NCBI RefSeq assembly: GCF_042432815.1
Contig: NZ_JBHLWM010000005.1
Location: 434,001 to 498,000, forward strand
Direction of reading: 5' to 3'
Origin: Rhodopseudomonas telluris
GTDB taxonomy: Bacteria > Pseudomonadota > Alphaproteobacteria > Rhizobiales > Xanthobacteraceae
Length of the DNA stretch: 64,000 bases
Shown here: in pieces, positions 18,447 to 27,561 of the stretch
How the letters are laid out: each line of letters opens with the position of its first letter
How positions within the stretch are numbered: the first letter of the stretch is position 1
Made by a program: the position numbers and the translations under genes
Notes under the pieces: model-generated
Database searches by the model: none
The model's input: only the letters and a program-made list of their open reading frames with translations
Told to the model about the DNA's origin: nothing

Positions 18447-19369
18447 CCGCGCGAGGGAGACTGGACGATGCGGTTTCGTCCCTGGTTTTTCGCGTCATAG
18501 AGCAACGCATCCGCTGTCTCGAACAGACTGTGCGACGTCTTGTCGGCCGTGCACGTCGCGGTGACGACGCCGAAACTCGCGGTGACGACGCGCGCGGTCG
18601 GCGACGCTTCGTGCGGGATGGCGAGGTCGAGGATGGCCTCACGCAGAGCCGTCGCCACCACCAGCGCGCCGGCCTCATCGGTGTCCGGCAGGATGCAGAC
18701 GAACTCCTCGCCGCCCCAGCGCGCCGCCAGATCGGCCGGCCTGAACATCCGCCTGTCGATCACTTCGGCGACGCGCTGCAGGCAGCGATCGCCCTGCAGA
18801 TGCCCGTAGCGGTCGTTGAAGGCCTTGAAGTGGTCGATGTCGAGCAGGATCAGCGACAGCGGGGCGCCGGACCGCACATGCCTAGCGTAGCTGGTCGAAA
18901 GCACGCTGTCGAAATGCCGGCGGTTGGCGATCGCCGTCAACTCGTCGGTGAGATTGGCCTGCACCAGTTTGCGGTGCATCTCCGCGAGCTGTTCGGCGGC
19001 GCGCTTGCGCTCGGTGATGTCGCGGACGATCGAGCAGTTCATCTTGCGGCCGAGACACTCGACGAAATTGACCGTCACTTCGACCGCAATGTCGACGCCG
19101 TCCTTGGTCCGGTTGACGGTTTCGAGCGTGAACGAGCCGCGGGATTCGACGTCGCGCCAGTGGTCGCGCCAGATGTCGGCGTTGAACAGCGGATCGAGAT
19201 CCAGCACCGTCATCGACAGGAACTCGGCCTGCGAGTAGCCGAGCAGCTTGGTCGCGGCCGCGTTGACGAACATCACCCGCCCGTGCTCGTCGAGCCAGAT
19301 GATCATGTCGGCGATCCGGTCGATCGCATATTTGGCGAGCAGCGCGTTTTCGTTGAGGCACTCGCACAT
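18443..19369 (-). CDS. PAS-GGDEF diguanylate cyclase
   Basis: A sensor enzyme of about 308 residues that would make cyclic di-GMP from two GTP. Residues 5-125 form a PAS domain (KYAIDRIADMIIWLDEHGRVMFVN through the PAC block CSIVRDITERKRA), with no transmembrane segment, so it is probably cytoplasmic. The GGDEF domain follows: LTDELTAIANRRHFD, ILLDIDHFKAFNDRYGH and the intact active-site loop RWGGEEFVCILPD. An RxxD inhibitory site is not evident before the loop. The ATG at 19369 has AGGTG just upstream; an ATG at 19435 or TTG at 19525 would add a low-complexity N-terminus. The stop lies in a MITE-like repeat. Confidence 0.9.
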   Translation of the reverse strand: MCECLNENALLAKYAIDRIADMIIWLDEHGRVMFVNAAATKLLGYSQAEFLSMTVLDLDPLFNADIWRDHWRDVESRGSFTLETVNRTKDGVDIAVEVTVNFVECLGRKMNCSIVRDITERKRAAEQLAEMHRKLVQANLTDELTAIANRRHFDSVLSTSYARHVRSGAPLSLILLDIDHFKAFNDRYGHLQGDRCLQRVAEVIDRRMFRPADLAARWGGEEFVCILPDTDEAGALVVATALREAILDLAIPHEASPTARVVTASFGVVTATCTADKTSHSLFETADALLYDAKNQGRNRIVQSPSRG

Positions 19370-19597
19370 CGTCACCTGGCACAGCGGCTCGGACGAGGCC
19401 GGCTGCCCGGGTCCGCCGTGTCCACGATCTGGCATGTCATGTATCAAGCTCGGAGCCCTTGTCGCAGTTTCGCGCGCCCCCCTCGCAAGGGGCTTTCCAT
19501 CGCGGTAAGCGAATTGCTCGGACAAATACGTTACAAATGCGGTACCAGTTGGGAAACCGGTCGCGTCGTCGGTGGCATGCTTAACCCGAGGTGAGCC

Positions 19598-20797
19598 CTA
19601 CCCCGCCAGCACCGCTTCCAGCCGCGCCAGCACGGCGGCGATGTCGCCGGTGACGTCGGTCGCCTCGATCAGCGCCACGCGATAGTCGCGCGCTTCGAGC
19701 CATTCCTTGCGCATCGCCCGGTCGCGGACGATCGCGTCGCTCTCGTCCGGATTGACCAGTTCGATCGCGATGCGGTGGGGGAACGAGACGAAATCCGGGA
19801 TGTGGCGGCCGACCGGGGTCTGACGCTTGAAGGTGCCGGCGAAGCGGCGGTCCTTGCGCAGATGTTCCCACAGCAGCCGCTCGGCATCGGTCGGGTTGCG
19901 GCGGAGCATGCGGGCGAGCCCGCGCAACGAGCCGCCTTCGGCATCGGAGCCGCCGGCCGCCGCGCGCTCGGCCAGCAGCGCGCGCAGCCGCGTCGCCTGC
20001 TCGCCGTCGAGCACGCCGCCCTTGGCCGGCCCCTTGCGGCCCTCGGCGATCGCCATGATGGCGCCGTGCAAAGTGTGGATGTCCTGCTTGGTCGGATCCA
20101 TCCGGGTGAAGATGTTGCGCAGGTTCACCAGCATGGTGTCGCGCTTCTCCGGCGGGCGGAGGAACTCGACGCGGTCGAGCTCGGCGACGAGGTTGTCGAA
20201 GAACGCGGTCATCTGGTGCTGCGACGCCGGCTCGGAGCGCTCCGGCATCGCGAAGGGCAGCGCGCCCCCCGTGGCGTGCTTGAACCATTCGTAGCCCATC
20301 AGCAGCACCGCCTGCGCCAGGTTGAGCGAGGCGAAGGCCGGGTTGACCGGGAAGGTGACGATGCGGTTGGCGAGCGCCACCTCGTCGTTCTCGAGGCCGT
20401 GGCGCTCGCGGCCGAACATGATGCCGGCGGTGACGCCGGTGGCCGTCGATGCGACGATCTCCTGCGCGGCGGCTTCCGGCCCGACCACCGGCTTGGCCTG
20501 GTCGTGCGCGCGCGCCGTGGTGGCGAACAGCAGCGTGCAATCGGCCACCGCGGCCTCGACGCTGTCGAACAGCTCCACCGCATTGAGGATGTGATCGGCG
20601 CCGGCCGAGGCGCGGGTCGCGGCGATATTCGGCCAGCCGTCGCGCGGTTTTACCAGACGTAAACGCTTAAGGCCGAAATTACCCATCGCCCGCGCGCACA
20701 TCCCGATGTTCTCGCCGAGCTGCGGTTCAACAAGAATCACAACAGGCCCGGCGAGGTCCGCCGCGGGCTTGGATTTATCGGTGCCTGAACCGGCCAT
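19598..20797 (-). CDS. TrmJ-like tRNA/rRNA methyltransferase fused to DUF559 domain
   Basis: A 399-residue two-domain protein. Residues 15-255 are a SpoU/TrmJ methyltransferase that would 2'-O-methylate position 32 of tRNAs: PVVILVEPQLGENIGMCARAMGNFG, then IMFGRERHGLENDE and VNPAFASLNLAQAV, the knot motifs. After a short linker, residues 290-395 resemble DUF559, an endonuclease-like (Vsr/PD-DExK) domain: NPTDAERLLWEHLR, FKRQTPVGRHIPDFVSF and IAIELV, keeping the D and E of the core but lacking the usual GGQH after the glutamate. TrmJ proteins usually end near residue 250. The ATG at 20797 fits the family; a GTG at 20833 is possible. Confidence 0.88.
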   Translation of the reverse strand: MAGSGTDKSKPAADLAGPVVILVEPQLGENIGMCARAMGNFGLKRLRLVKPRDGWPNIAATRASAGADHILNAVELFDSVEAAVADCTLLFATTARAHDQAKPVVGPEAAAQEIVASTATGVTAGIMFGRERHGLENDEVALANRIVTFPVNPAFASLNLAQAVLLMGYEWFKHATGGALPFAMPERSEPASQHQMTAFFDNLVAELDRVEFLRPPEKRDTMLVNLRNIFTRMDPTKQDIHTLHGAIMAIAEGRKGPAKGGVLDGEQATRLRALLAERAAAGGSDAEGGSLRGLARMLRRNPTDAERLLWEHLRKDRRFAGTFKRQTPVGRHIPDFVSFPHRIAIELVNPDESDAIVRDRAMRKEWLEARDYRVALIEATDVTGDIAAVLARLEAVLAG

Positions 20798-20833
20798 CGG
20801 ACGAGCTTTCGGAAGGGCGCCCCGGTGTCGCAC

Positions 20834-21205
20834 GAGGTCGGCGGCCAGAGGCGCGTTGAGATTCTAGCGGAGCTTGAACAAGGCAACCGCGCAGGCGCCG
20901 TTCCGCGCCCTTGCTGGTGCCAAGGCTGGCGCGTTTTCTCAAGCGAAATAATACATTTACCAAGAGTTTTGACGATTCGTTAAGAACTTGAGGTTCCCGC
21001 TCATCCGACGCGTGAGCAAGGGCCGTTATGCGCCCTGCCGGACAGCCGCCGCGCATGCGTCCCCGCCATGCGCCGGAGCGTTGCGAATCCTGCGCAATTG
21101 CCCGCCCATTCAGCTTTCCAGCGCGCGCCGGGCAGTGCTATAGCGGGCGCGGCTCAAGCCCAATCCCGCCCCCGAAGCGCTGTCTCAAAGAAGGCCCGAT
21201 CCCGC
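20834..21205. other. Divergent intergenic region between trmJ-like gene and icd
   Basis: About 370 bases between the divergent genes. The centre (20938-20985) is AT-rich, with AATAATACATTTACC and a TTAAGAAC stretch, and probably holds the icd promoter. The rest is GC-rich without a supported reading frame; an in-frame extension of icd back to 21068 looks non-coding. Confidence 0.5.
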
Positions 21206-22432
21206 ATGGCGAAAATCAAGGTGAAGAACCCCGTCGTCGAACTCGACGGTGATGAAATGACCCGCATCATCTGGCAGATGATCAAGGACAAGCTCATCAC
21301 CCCTTTCCTTGATGTCGAGCTGATGTATTTCGACCTCGGGATGGAGCACCGCGACGCGACCGACGACCAGGTCACCATCGATGCGGCGAACGCCATCAAG
21401 CAGGTCGGCGTCGGCGTGAAGTGCGCCACCATCACCCCGGACGAAGCGCGGGTGAAGGAATTCGGCCTCAAGAACATGTGGAAGTCGCCGAACGGCACGA
21501 TCCGCAACATCCTCGGCGGCGTGATCTTCCGCGAACCCATCATCTGCAAGAACGTGCCGCGGCTGGTTCCGGGCTGGACCAAGCCGATCGTGATCGGCCG
21601 CCATGCCTACGGCGACCAGTATCGCGCGACCGACATCAAGTTCCCCGGCCCGGGCACCCTGACGATGAAGTTCGTCGGCGAGGACGGCTCGGTGATCGAG
21701 CGCGAAGTGTTCAAGGCGCCCGGCGCCGGCGTCGCGATGTCGATGTACAACCTCGACGAGTCGATCAAGGACTTCGCCCGCGCCTCGCTGAACTACGGCC
21801 TGATGCGGAACTATCCGGTCTACCTGTCGACCAAGAACACCATCATGAAAGTGTATGATGGTCGCTTCAAGGACATCTTCCAGGAGATCTTCGACGCCGA
21901 GTTCAAGAAGGAATACGACGCCAAGGGCCTGACCTACGAGCACCGCCTCATCGACGACATGGTCGCGTCGGCGCTGAAGTGGTCGGGCGGCTACGTCTGG
22001 GCCTGTAAGAACTACGACGGCGACGTGCAGTCCGACACCGTGGCCCAGGGCTACGGCTCGCTCGGCCTGATGACCTCGGTGCTGATGACGCCGGACGGCA
22101 AGACGGTGGAAGCCGAAGCCGCCCACGGCACCGTGACCCGCCACTATCGCGAGCACCAGAAGGGCAAGGCGACCTCGACCAACTCGATCGCCTCGATCTT
22201 CGCCTGGACCCGCGGCCTCGCGCATCGCGCCAAGCTCGACTCCAACGAAGAGCTCGCCCGCTTCTCCGACCTGCTCGAGAAGGTGTGCGTCGAGACCGTC
22301 GAAGCCGGCGCGATGACCAAGGACCTCGCCCTCCTGGTCGGCGCCGACCAGCGCTGGCTCTCGACCGAAGGCTTCCTCGACAAGGTCGCGCAGAACCTCA
22401 ACAAGGCGATGAGCGAGACCAAGGCCGCCTGA
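21206..22432 (+). CDS. icd: NADP-dependent isocitrate dehydrogenase
   Basis: A 408-residue homodimeric isocitrate dehydrogenase of the eukaryote-like type II group, converting isocitrate to 2-oxoglutarate and CO2 with NADP. The N-terminus MAKIKVKNPVVELDGDEMTRIIW is characteristic, with the substrate serine/asparagine region KSPNGTIRN, the RHAYGDQY segment, metal aspartates in the EHRLIDDMVA region, and the coenzyme motif AAHGTVTRHYR. Length is typical. It is monocistronic: a divergent gene lies upstream and a strong terminator follows. Confidence 0.97.
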   Translation: MAKIKVKNPVVELDGDEMTRIIWQMIKDKLITPFLDVELMYFDLGMEHRDATDDQVTIDAANAIKQVGVGVKCATITPDEARVKEFGLKNMWKSPNGTIRNILGGVIFREPIICKNVPRLVPGWTKPIVIGRHAYGDQYRATDIKFPGPGTLTMKFVGEDGSVIEREVFKAPGAGVAMSMYNLDESIKDFARASLNYGLMRNYPVYLSTKNTIMKVYDGRFKDIFQEIFDAEFKKEYDAKGLTYEHRLIDDMVASALKWSGGYVWACKNYDGDVQSDTVAQGYGSLGLMTSVLMTPDGKTVEAEAAHGTVTRHYREHQKGKATSTNSIASIFAWTRGLAHRAKLDSNEELARFSDLLEKVCVETVEAGAMTKDLALLVGADQRWLSTEGFLDKVAQNLNKAMSETKAA

Positions 22433-22455
22433 TCGGGCGCACATCTCAAGATCAG

Positions 22456-22484
22456 AAAGGCGCGGATGCCCTCCGCGCCTTTTT
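22456..22484 (+). terminator. Rho-independent terminator of icd
   Basis: Stem GGCGCGGA (22459-22466) pairs with TCCGCGCC (22472-22479) around a five-base loop, followed by TTTTT at 22480-22484; AAA before the stem can extend the pairing. It lies 24 bases past the icd stop. Confidence 0.92.
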
Positions 22485-22585
22485 CTTGGCCGGTGCCGGC
22501 CTTCCCTCTCGGCCACCGCGCTCTATGCTGGACGTCCAACGCCTGACGTCTCCCCTCCGAATTCGAGCCCGCGCGCGACCGCAAG

Positions 22586-22918
22586 ATGACCTCCCTCCTC
22601 ACCTTCTGTGCCGCCGCGGTGATGGAGATCGCCGGCTGCTTTGCGTTCTGGGCCTGGCTGCGACTCGACAGGTCGCCGCTGTGGCTGATCCCCGGCATGG
22701 TCGCGCTGGCGTTGTTCGCCTATCTGCTGACGCTTGCCGAGAGCCCATTTGCCGGCCGCGCCTACGCGGCCTATGGGGGCATCTACATCGCCAGCGCGCT
22801 GTTATGGGGCTGGGCGATGGAGGGCCACCGCCCGGACAGCTGGGACATGATCGGCGCGGCGATCTGTCTGGTCGGGATGAGCGTGATCCTGTTCGCCCCG
22901 CGCTCGCTGCCGGCGTAA
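22586..22918 (+). CDS. YnfA/UPF0060 family membrane protein
   Basis: A 110-residue inner-membrane protein with four hydrophobic helices, of the YnfA (UPF0060) group, which is related to small multidrug-resistance transporters. Signature pieces are AAVMEIAGCFAFWAWLR, LAESPFAGRAYAAYGGIYIASALLWGW and DMIGAAICLVGMSVILF. Substrate is not known. It stands alone between the icd terminator and a cation/proton antiporter gene in the same direction, separated by about 150 bases. Confidence 0.92.
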   Translation: MTSLLTFCAAAVMEIAGCFAFWAWLRLDRSPLWLIPGMVALALFAYLLTLAESPFAGRAYAAYGGIYIASALLWGWAMEGHRPDSWDMIGAAICLVGMSVILFAPRSLPA

Positions 22919-23066
22919 GCCGGCGCGATCTCTTTACTGCGGCAACGCCCTGCACGCGGCGGCACGGGACGCTGGCCGCCCCATCCATTGCGATGTTTTG
23001 ACGCAGTTCTCCAAGAGTTTGATTTAGCCCCGAGCCGCGGCGTCGGTCGCGTGATCTGGAATCAAA

Positions 23067-24842
23067 ATGACAACTGCAAGCGATATCGGAGTCTACCGCG
23101 AAGCACTGGTGTTTCTCGGGACCGCCGGCGTGGTGATTCCGCTGATGGCGCGGTTGCGCATCAGCCCGGTGCTCGGCTTTCTCGTCGCGGGCCTCGTGCT
23201 CGGCCCCTACAGCCTCGGCCGCATCGGCACCGGCATCCCCTGGCTGGAAGCGATCACCATCACGTCGCAGGACGCGGTCGACCGCCTCGCCGAACTCGGC
23301 GTCGCCTTCCTGCTGTTCACCATCGGGCTCGAACTGTCGTTCGATCGGCTCTGGACGATGCGCCGGCTGGTGTTCGGGCTCGGCATGCTGCAGGTGGTGC
23401 TGACCACCGCGGCGATCGCCGGCATCGCGATCGGCTTCGGCAACACGGTGGAAGCCAGCCTGGTGATCGGCGCCTGTCTGGCGCTGTCCTCGACCGCGAT
23501 CGTGCTGCAGCTTCTCGCCGAGCAGAAGCGGCTGGCGACGCTCGCGGGCCGCAGCATCTTCGCGGTGCTGCTGGCGCAGGATCTCGCGGTGGTGCCGATC
23601 CTGTTTCTGATCGTGGTGCTCGGCCAGGCCAATAGCGACGCCGCGCAGGGCGCCACCTCGGCCAGCTCGGTGTGGTTCGGCCTCGGCATGGCGCTGATCC
23701 AGGCGATCGCCGCGATCCTGCTGATCATCGGCTTCGGCCGGCTGGTGCTGCGCCGGCTGTTCCGGCTGGTGGCGCACACCCGCAACCGCGAGCTGTTCAT
23801 GGCCACCATCCTGTTCGTGGTGGTCGGCACCTCGCTGCTGACGCACGTCGCCGGCCTGTCGATGGCGCTCGGCGCCTTCCTTGCCGGTCTCGTCCTGGCC
23901 GAGACGGAATTCCGCCGTCAGGTCGAAGTCGATATCGAGCCGTTCAAGGGCATGCTGCTCGGGCTGTTCTTCATCTCGGTCGGGATGCGGATCGACGTCG
24001 CCGAAGTGGCGCGCTACCCGCTGATGGTGGCGGCTTCGGTGTTCGGCATGGTGTCGCTGAAGGCGGCGCTGATCGCCGGCCTGACACGCGCGTTCGGCCT
24101 GTCGTGGCCGGTGGTGGCGGAAGCCAGCCTGCTGCTCGCCGGCGGCGGCGAATTCGCCTTCCTGGTGCTCGGCCTCGCCAGCTCGTCGGGGCTCGTCACC
24201 CACGAGGTTGAGCAGTTCATGCTGCTGGTGTCGTCGGGCACGATGATGCTGACGCCGTATCTGGCGCGGCTGTCGCGCAAGGCCAGCACGCGGGTGCGCA
24301 ACGCCACCGCAGTGGCGGACGGTCACGCCGAGCCCGGCCCGGCTGAAGACGGCCGCATCATCGTGGTCGGCTACGGCCGCGTCGGCCGCATCCTCGGCGA
24401 CATCCTGAAGAAACAGGACAAGCCGTTCCTCGGCATCGAGATCGACCCCGAGGCGGTGGCGAAGGCGCGCCGCGCCGGGCACAACCTGGTCTATGGCGAC
24501 GCCACCCAGCGCGCCTTCCTGCGCAGATGCGGCCTCGCCGGAGCGCCGGCGCTGGTGGTGACGATGCACGATGCGGTGGCGGCCGAGCACGTCGTCGCCG
24601 CCGCCCGCGCCGAGCGCCCCGACCTGCCGGTGATCGTCCGCGCCCGCGACGCCGAACACGCCCGCCGGCTGTTCAAGCTCGGGGCCACCGACGTGATCCG
24701 CGAAGTGCTCGAAGCCAGCTTCGAGATCGCCTCCACGGTGCTGCAGACGCTCGGCACCCCGGTCGGCAAGGTGATCGCCATCATCCACGACGAGCGCGAC
24801 ACCCGGAAGAAGCAAGTGCGCGAAGGAATGGCGACGGACTGA
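23067..24842 (+). CDS. CPA2 family K+/H+ antiporter, KefB/KefC-like
   Basis: A 591-residue protein combining a CPA2 cation/proton exchanger with a C-terminal TrkA-N domain. Residues 1-395 hold about twelve transmembrane helices, including SPVLGFLVAGLVLGPYSLG, LFTIGLELSFDRLW and FLAGLVLAETEFRRQVEVDIEPFKGMLLGLFF. Residues 425-560 are a NAD-binding regulatory domain: IIVVGYGRVGRILGDIL with GxGxxG and EIDPEAV. Such proteins move K+ or Na+ out in exchange for protons and are gated by nucleotide or glutathione. No KefF/KefG partner is adjacent, so glutathione control is not shown. Confidence 0.92.
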   Translation: MTTASDIGVYREALVFLGTAGVVIPLMARLRISPVLGFLVAGLVLGPYSLGRIGTGIPWLEAITITSQDAVDRLAELGVAFLLFTIGLELSFDRLWTMRRLVFGLGMLQVVLTTAAIAGIAIGFGNTVEASLVIGACLALSSTAIVLQLLAEQKRLATLAGRSIFAVLLAQDLAVVPILFLIVVLGQANSDAAQGATSASSVWFGLGMALIQAIAAILLIIGFGRLVLRRLFRLVAHTRNRELFMATILFVVVGTSLLTHVAGLSMALGAFLAGLVLAETEFRRQVEVDIEPFKGMLLGLFFISVGMRIDVAEVARYPLMVAASVFGMVSLKAALIAGLTRAFGLSWPVVAEASLLLAGGGEFAFLVLGLASSSGLVTHEVEQFMLLVSSGTMMLTPYLARLSRKASTRVRNATAVADGHAEPGPAEDGRIIVVGYGRVGRILGDILKKQDKPFLGIEIDPEAVAKARRAGHNLVYGDATQRAFLRRCGLAGAPALVVTMHDAVAAEHVVAAARAERPDLPVIVRARDAEHARRLFKLGATDVIREVLEASFEIASTVLQTLGTPVGKVIAIIHDERDTRKKQVREGMATD

Positions 24843-24970
24843 TAACCGGCAATCCGATTTGCGACGCCCGCGCGTGTTCGTTAGACGGCCGACGCGCCGT
24901 GCGCGTGCGCGTCCTCCACATCGAGCCACCTGCCCCGCTGTTTCGTTTTGACCGCGGCGGGCAGGGCCTG

Positions 24971-25008
24971 CGCAAGTCTTGGCCCGCGCAAGTCTTGGCC
25001 CGCGCAAG
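24971..25008. repeat. Short 16-base tandem repeat
   Basis: CGCAAGTCTTGGCCCG occurs twice in direct succession (24971-24986 and 24987-25002), followed by CGCAAG of a third unit. It lies in the gap 24843-25071 between the antiporter and the GlsB-like gene, which otherwise holds no supported feature. Confidence 0.8.
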
Positions 25009-25071
25009 GAACTCAGCACCTCGACTGCACTTATCGATGATCGGCGCTCTGCCGTACGGAGAGCTTCCTTC

Positions 25072-25347
25072 ATGAACATGTCCGGCGAAAGCCTCGTCGT
25101 TATTCTCCTCGTCGGCATCGTCGCCGGCTGGCTGGCCGGCCAGATCGTCCGCGGTGCCGGCTTCGGGCTGATCGGCGACCTGCTGATCGGCATCGTCGGC
25201 GCTTTCATCGGGAGCTGGTTGCTGCCGAAGCTCGGCATCCATCTCGGCGCCGGCATCGTGCGCGCGATCATCAACGCGACGATTGGCGCGATCATCCTGC
25301 TGCTCGTCCTCCGGCTGGTCCGGGGCGGCGGCTTCCGCCGATACTAA
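25072..25347 (+). CDS. GlsB/YeaQ/YmgE family stress membrane protein
   Basis: A 91-residue membrane protein of the transglycosylase-associated GlsB/YeaQ/YmgE family. It has three hydrophobic helices, with the typical GIVAGWLAGQIVRGAGFGLIGD, then GIVGAFIGSWLL and a last helix ending RLVRGGGFRRY. Members are induced in stress and stationary phase; the function is not established. GGAGAG upstream supports the ATG at 25072; the next in-frame ATG at 25078 is possible. The AI-2E family gene follows in the same direction. Confidence 0.9.
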   Translation: MNMSGESLVVILLVGIVAGWLAGQIVRGAGFGLIGDLLIGIVGAFIGSWLLPKLGIHLGAGIVRAIINATIGAIILLLVLRLVRGGGFRRY

Positions 25348-25405
25348 TCTGCCGCGCCGCCGTCAGCGTCAGTCCGGTCCGCATCCTGCCGAGAGCGTCG
25401 AAGTG

Positions 25406-27361
25406 ATGAAGCTGGGGAAGCCGCAAAGTCTGGAAGACGTCGCCGGTCTCGTCGGCGCGTGCGCCGTGACGATCCTGGCCGTCATCATCATTTCGGCGCT
25501 GTATGTCGGGCGCGAAGTGTTCGTGCCGGTGGCGCTGGCGATCCTGCTGAGCTTCGTGCTGGCGCGCCCGGTCAACTTCCTGCAGTCGCTGCGGGTGCCG
25601 CGCGCGGTCGCGGCGATCACCACGGTGCTGCTGGCCTTCGCGGTGATCTTCGCGCTGGGCAGCCTGATCGCCACGCAGCTGTCGCGCCTCGCCGGCGACC
25701 TGCCGCAGTATCAATCGACCATCCAGGCCAAGATCACCTCGCTGCGCGGCGTCACCGGCGGCTCGACGACGCTGGAACGCGCCGAGGGCATGCTGCAGGA
25801 TCTCAGCAAGGAGCTGAACAAGCCGAAGAATGCGCCGACGCCGTCGCTCAACACGCCGACGACGCCGTCGCGGCCCGTCGCCCCCGTTCCGGTCGAAGTG
25901 CTGCAGCCCGATCCCGGAACGCTCGCCAATCTGCGCTCGCTGATCGCACCGCTGATCTCGCCGTTGGCGATGACCGGCATCATCGTGATCTTCGTCATCT
26001 TCATCCTGTTGCAGCGGGAAGATCTGCGTAACCGGCTGATCCGCCTCGCCGGCACGCACGACCTGCAGCGCACCACCGCCGCGCTGGACGACGCCGCCAG
26101 CCGGCTGAGCCGGCTGTTCCTCAATCAGTTGCTGATCAATTCCGGCTTCGGCGTCCTGATCGGCGTCGGCCTGTGGATCATCGGCGTGCCGAGCCCGGCG
26201 CTGTGGGGCATCCTCGCGGCGGTGCTGCGCTTCGTGCCGTATATCGGATCGATCATCGCGGCCGCTTTCCCGCTGACGCTTGCGGTCGCGGTCGATCCCG
26301 GCTGGTCGATGCTGGCCTGGACGGCGATCCTGTTCTTCGTGATCGAGCCGGCGATCGCCCAGGTGATCGAGCCCATGGTGTACGGCCGCAGTACCGGACT
26401 GTCGCCGGTCGCCGTGGTGATCTCGGCGACGTTCTGGACCGCGCTGTGGGGACCGATCGGGCTCGTGCTCGCCACCCCGCTGACGGTGTGTCTGGTCGTC
26501 CTCGGGCGCCACGTCGAGCGATTGGCATTTCTCGACGTGATGTTCGGCGACAGGCCGGCGCTGTCGCCGCCGGAGATCTTCTATCAGCGCATGCTGGCGG
26601 GCGATCCGACCGAAGCCGCCGAGAAGGCCGAGCAATTCCTCAAGGAACGCTCGCTGTCGTCTTACTACGACGACGTCGCCCTGAAGGGCCTGCAGCTCGC
26701 GCAGGCGGACCTCGACCGCGACGCGCTCGACGCGGTACGCCTCGCGCGGATCAAGGACACGGTGCTGGAATTCACCGAGGACCTCACCGACGAGATCGAT
26801 CAGGAGCCGGTCGGCGACGACGCCACCACCGATGCCGAGGCGGCCGCCGCCGTCGAAGAGACGCCGACCGACAGCGCCGACGACGACATCGCCGTGCTGA
26901 AGCCGACCGACCTCAAGCCCGGCTGGCAAGGCGATGCGCCGGTGCTGTGCATCGGCGGGCGGTCGCAGCTCGACGAGGCCGCGGCGCTGATGCTGTCGCA
27001 TCTGTGCCGCGTGCACGGCATCGGCGCGCGCGTGGAGCCGTCGAGCGCGCTGTCGACCAAGAACATCTTCAGTCTCGATGTCTCGAACGTGGCGCTGATC
27101 TGCCTGTCGTATCTCGAAGCGTCGAACACCACGCACATCCGCTACGCCGTCCGCCGCCTGCGCCGCAAGGCGCCGCACGCCAAGATCATCGTGGCGCTAT
27201 GGTCGGCGGATGCCCCGAAGGTGGCCGATACCAACGAGTCCGCTCAAGCCGACGCGACCGTGCTGACGCTACGCGACGCCGTCAAATACTGCGTCGAGGA
27301 AGCCACCAACGAACCGCCGCCGCAGACCATCGAGATGCCGGTGATCAGCGCGGCGGTGTAG
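25406..27361 (+). CDS. AI-2E family transporter with long C-terminal domain
   Basis: A 651-residue membrane protein of the PerM/AI-2E transporter family. Residues 20-385 carry about eight transmembrane helices, with the family segments ALYVGREVFVPVALAILLSFVL, GVPSPALWGILAAVLRFVPYIGS and GPIGLVLATPLTVCLVVLG. After residue 390 comes a soluble region of some 260 residues, including an acidic alanine-rich linker and a final domain around PVLCIGGRSQLDEAAALML. Many members end near residue 350-380, so the tail is an extension. The transported substrate is unknown; the family name does not prove autoinducer transport. Confidence 0.88.
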   Translation: MKLGKPQSLEDVAGLVGACAVTILAVIIISALYVGREVFVPVALAILLSFVLARPVNFLQSLRVPRAVAAITTVLLAFAVIFALGSLIATQLSRLAGDLPQYQSTIQAKITSLRGVTGGSTTLERAEGMLQDLSKELNKPKNAPTPSLNTPTTPSRPVAPVPVEVLQPDPGTLANLRSLIAPLISPLAMTGIIVIFVIFILLQREDLRNRLIRLAGTHDLQRTTAALDDAASRLSRLFLNQLLINSGFGVLIGVGLWIIGVPSPALWGILAAVLRFVPYIGSIIAAAFPLTLAVAVDPGWSMLAWTAILFFVIEPAIAQVIEPMVYGRSTGLSPVAVVISATFWTALWGPIGLVLATPLTVCLVVLGRHVERLAFLDVMFGDRPALSPPEIFYQRMLAGDPTEAAEKAEQFLKERSLSSYYDDVALKGLQLAQADLDRDALDAVRLARIKDTVLEFTEDLTDEIDQEPVGDDATTDAEAAAAVEETPTDSADDDIAVLKPTDLKPGWQGDAPVLCIGGRSQLDEAAALMLSHLCRVHGIGARVEPSSALSTKNIFSLDVSNVALICLSYLEASNTTHIRYAVRRLRRKAPHAKIIVALWSADAPKVADTNESAQADATVLTLRDAVKYCVEEATNEPPPQTIEMPVISAAV

Positions 27362-27399
27362 GAGCGAAGTACGGACTTCGCAATACGTCCACTCCTCCT

Positions 27400-27560
27400 C
27401 TCGTCATTCCGGGGCGCGCGCAGCGCGAACCCGGAATCCATACCCCCTGTGTTCAGCGGCAAAAAACGGGACTCAGTCCGTCCCTCGACCGCCACTGCTG
27501 CGGCGTACGGATTCCGGGTTCGCTCGCTACGCTCGCGCCCCGGAAGGACGGGGTGAGGCT
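27400..27560. repeat. Family A palindromic repeats between AI-2E gene and GNAT gene
   Basis: Two family A units, at about 27402-27438 (CATTCCGGGGCGCGC ... GCGCGAACCCGGAATCC) and 27508-27552 (GGATTCCGGGTTCGC ... GCGCCCCGGAA). They fill the gap between two convergent genes (27362-27561). Confidence 0.75.
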
Positions 27561-27561
27561 G

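Noticed and set aside
22599..25295. Long minus-strand open frame across the YnfA, antiporter and GlsB-like genes
   Set aside because: It runs antisense to three clearly recognised membrane protein genes; the composition (rich in R, D, H, Q) is typical of shadow frames.
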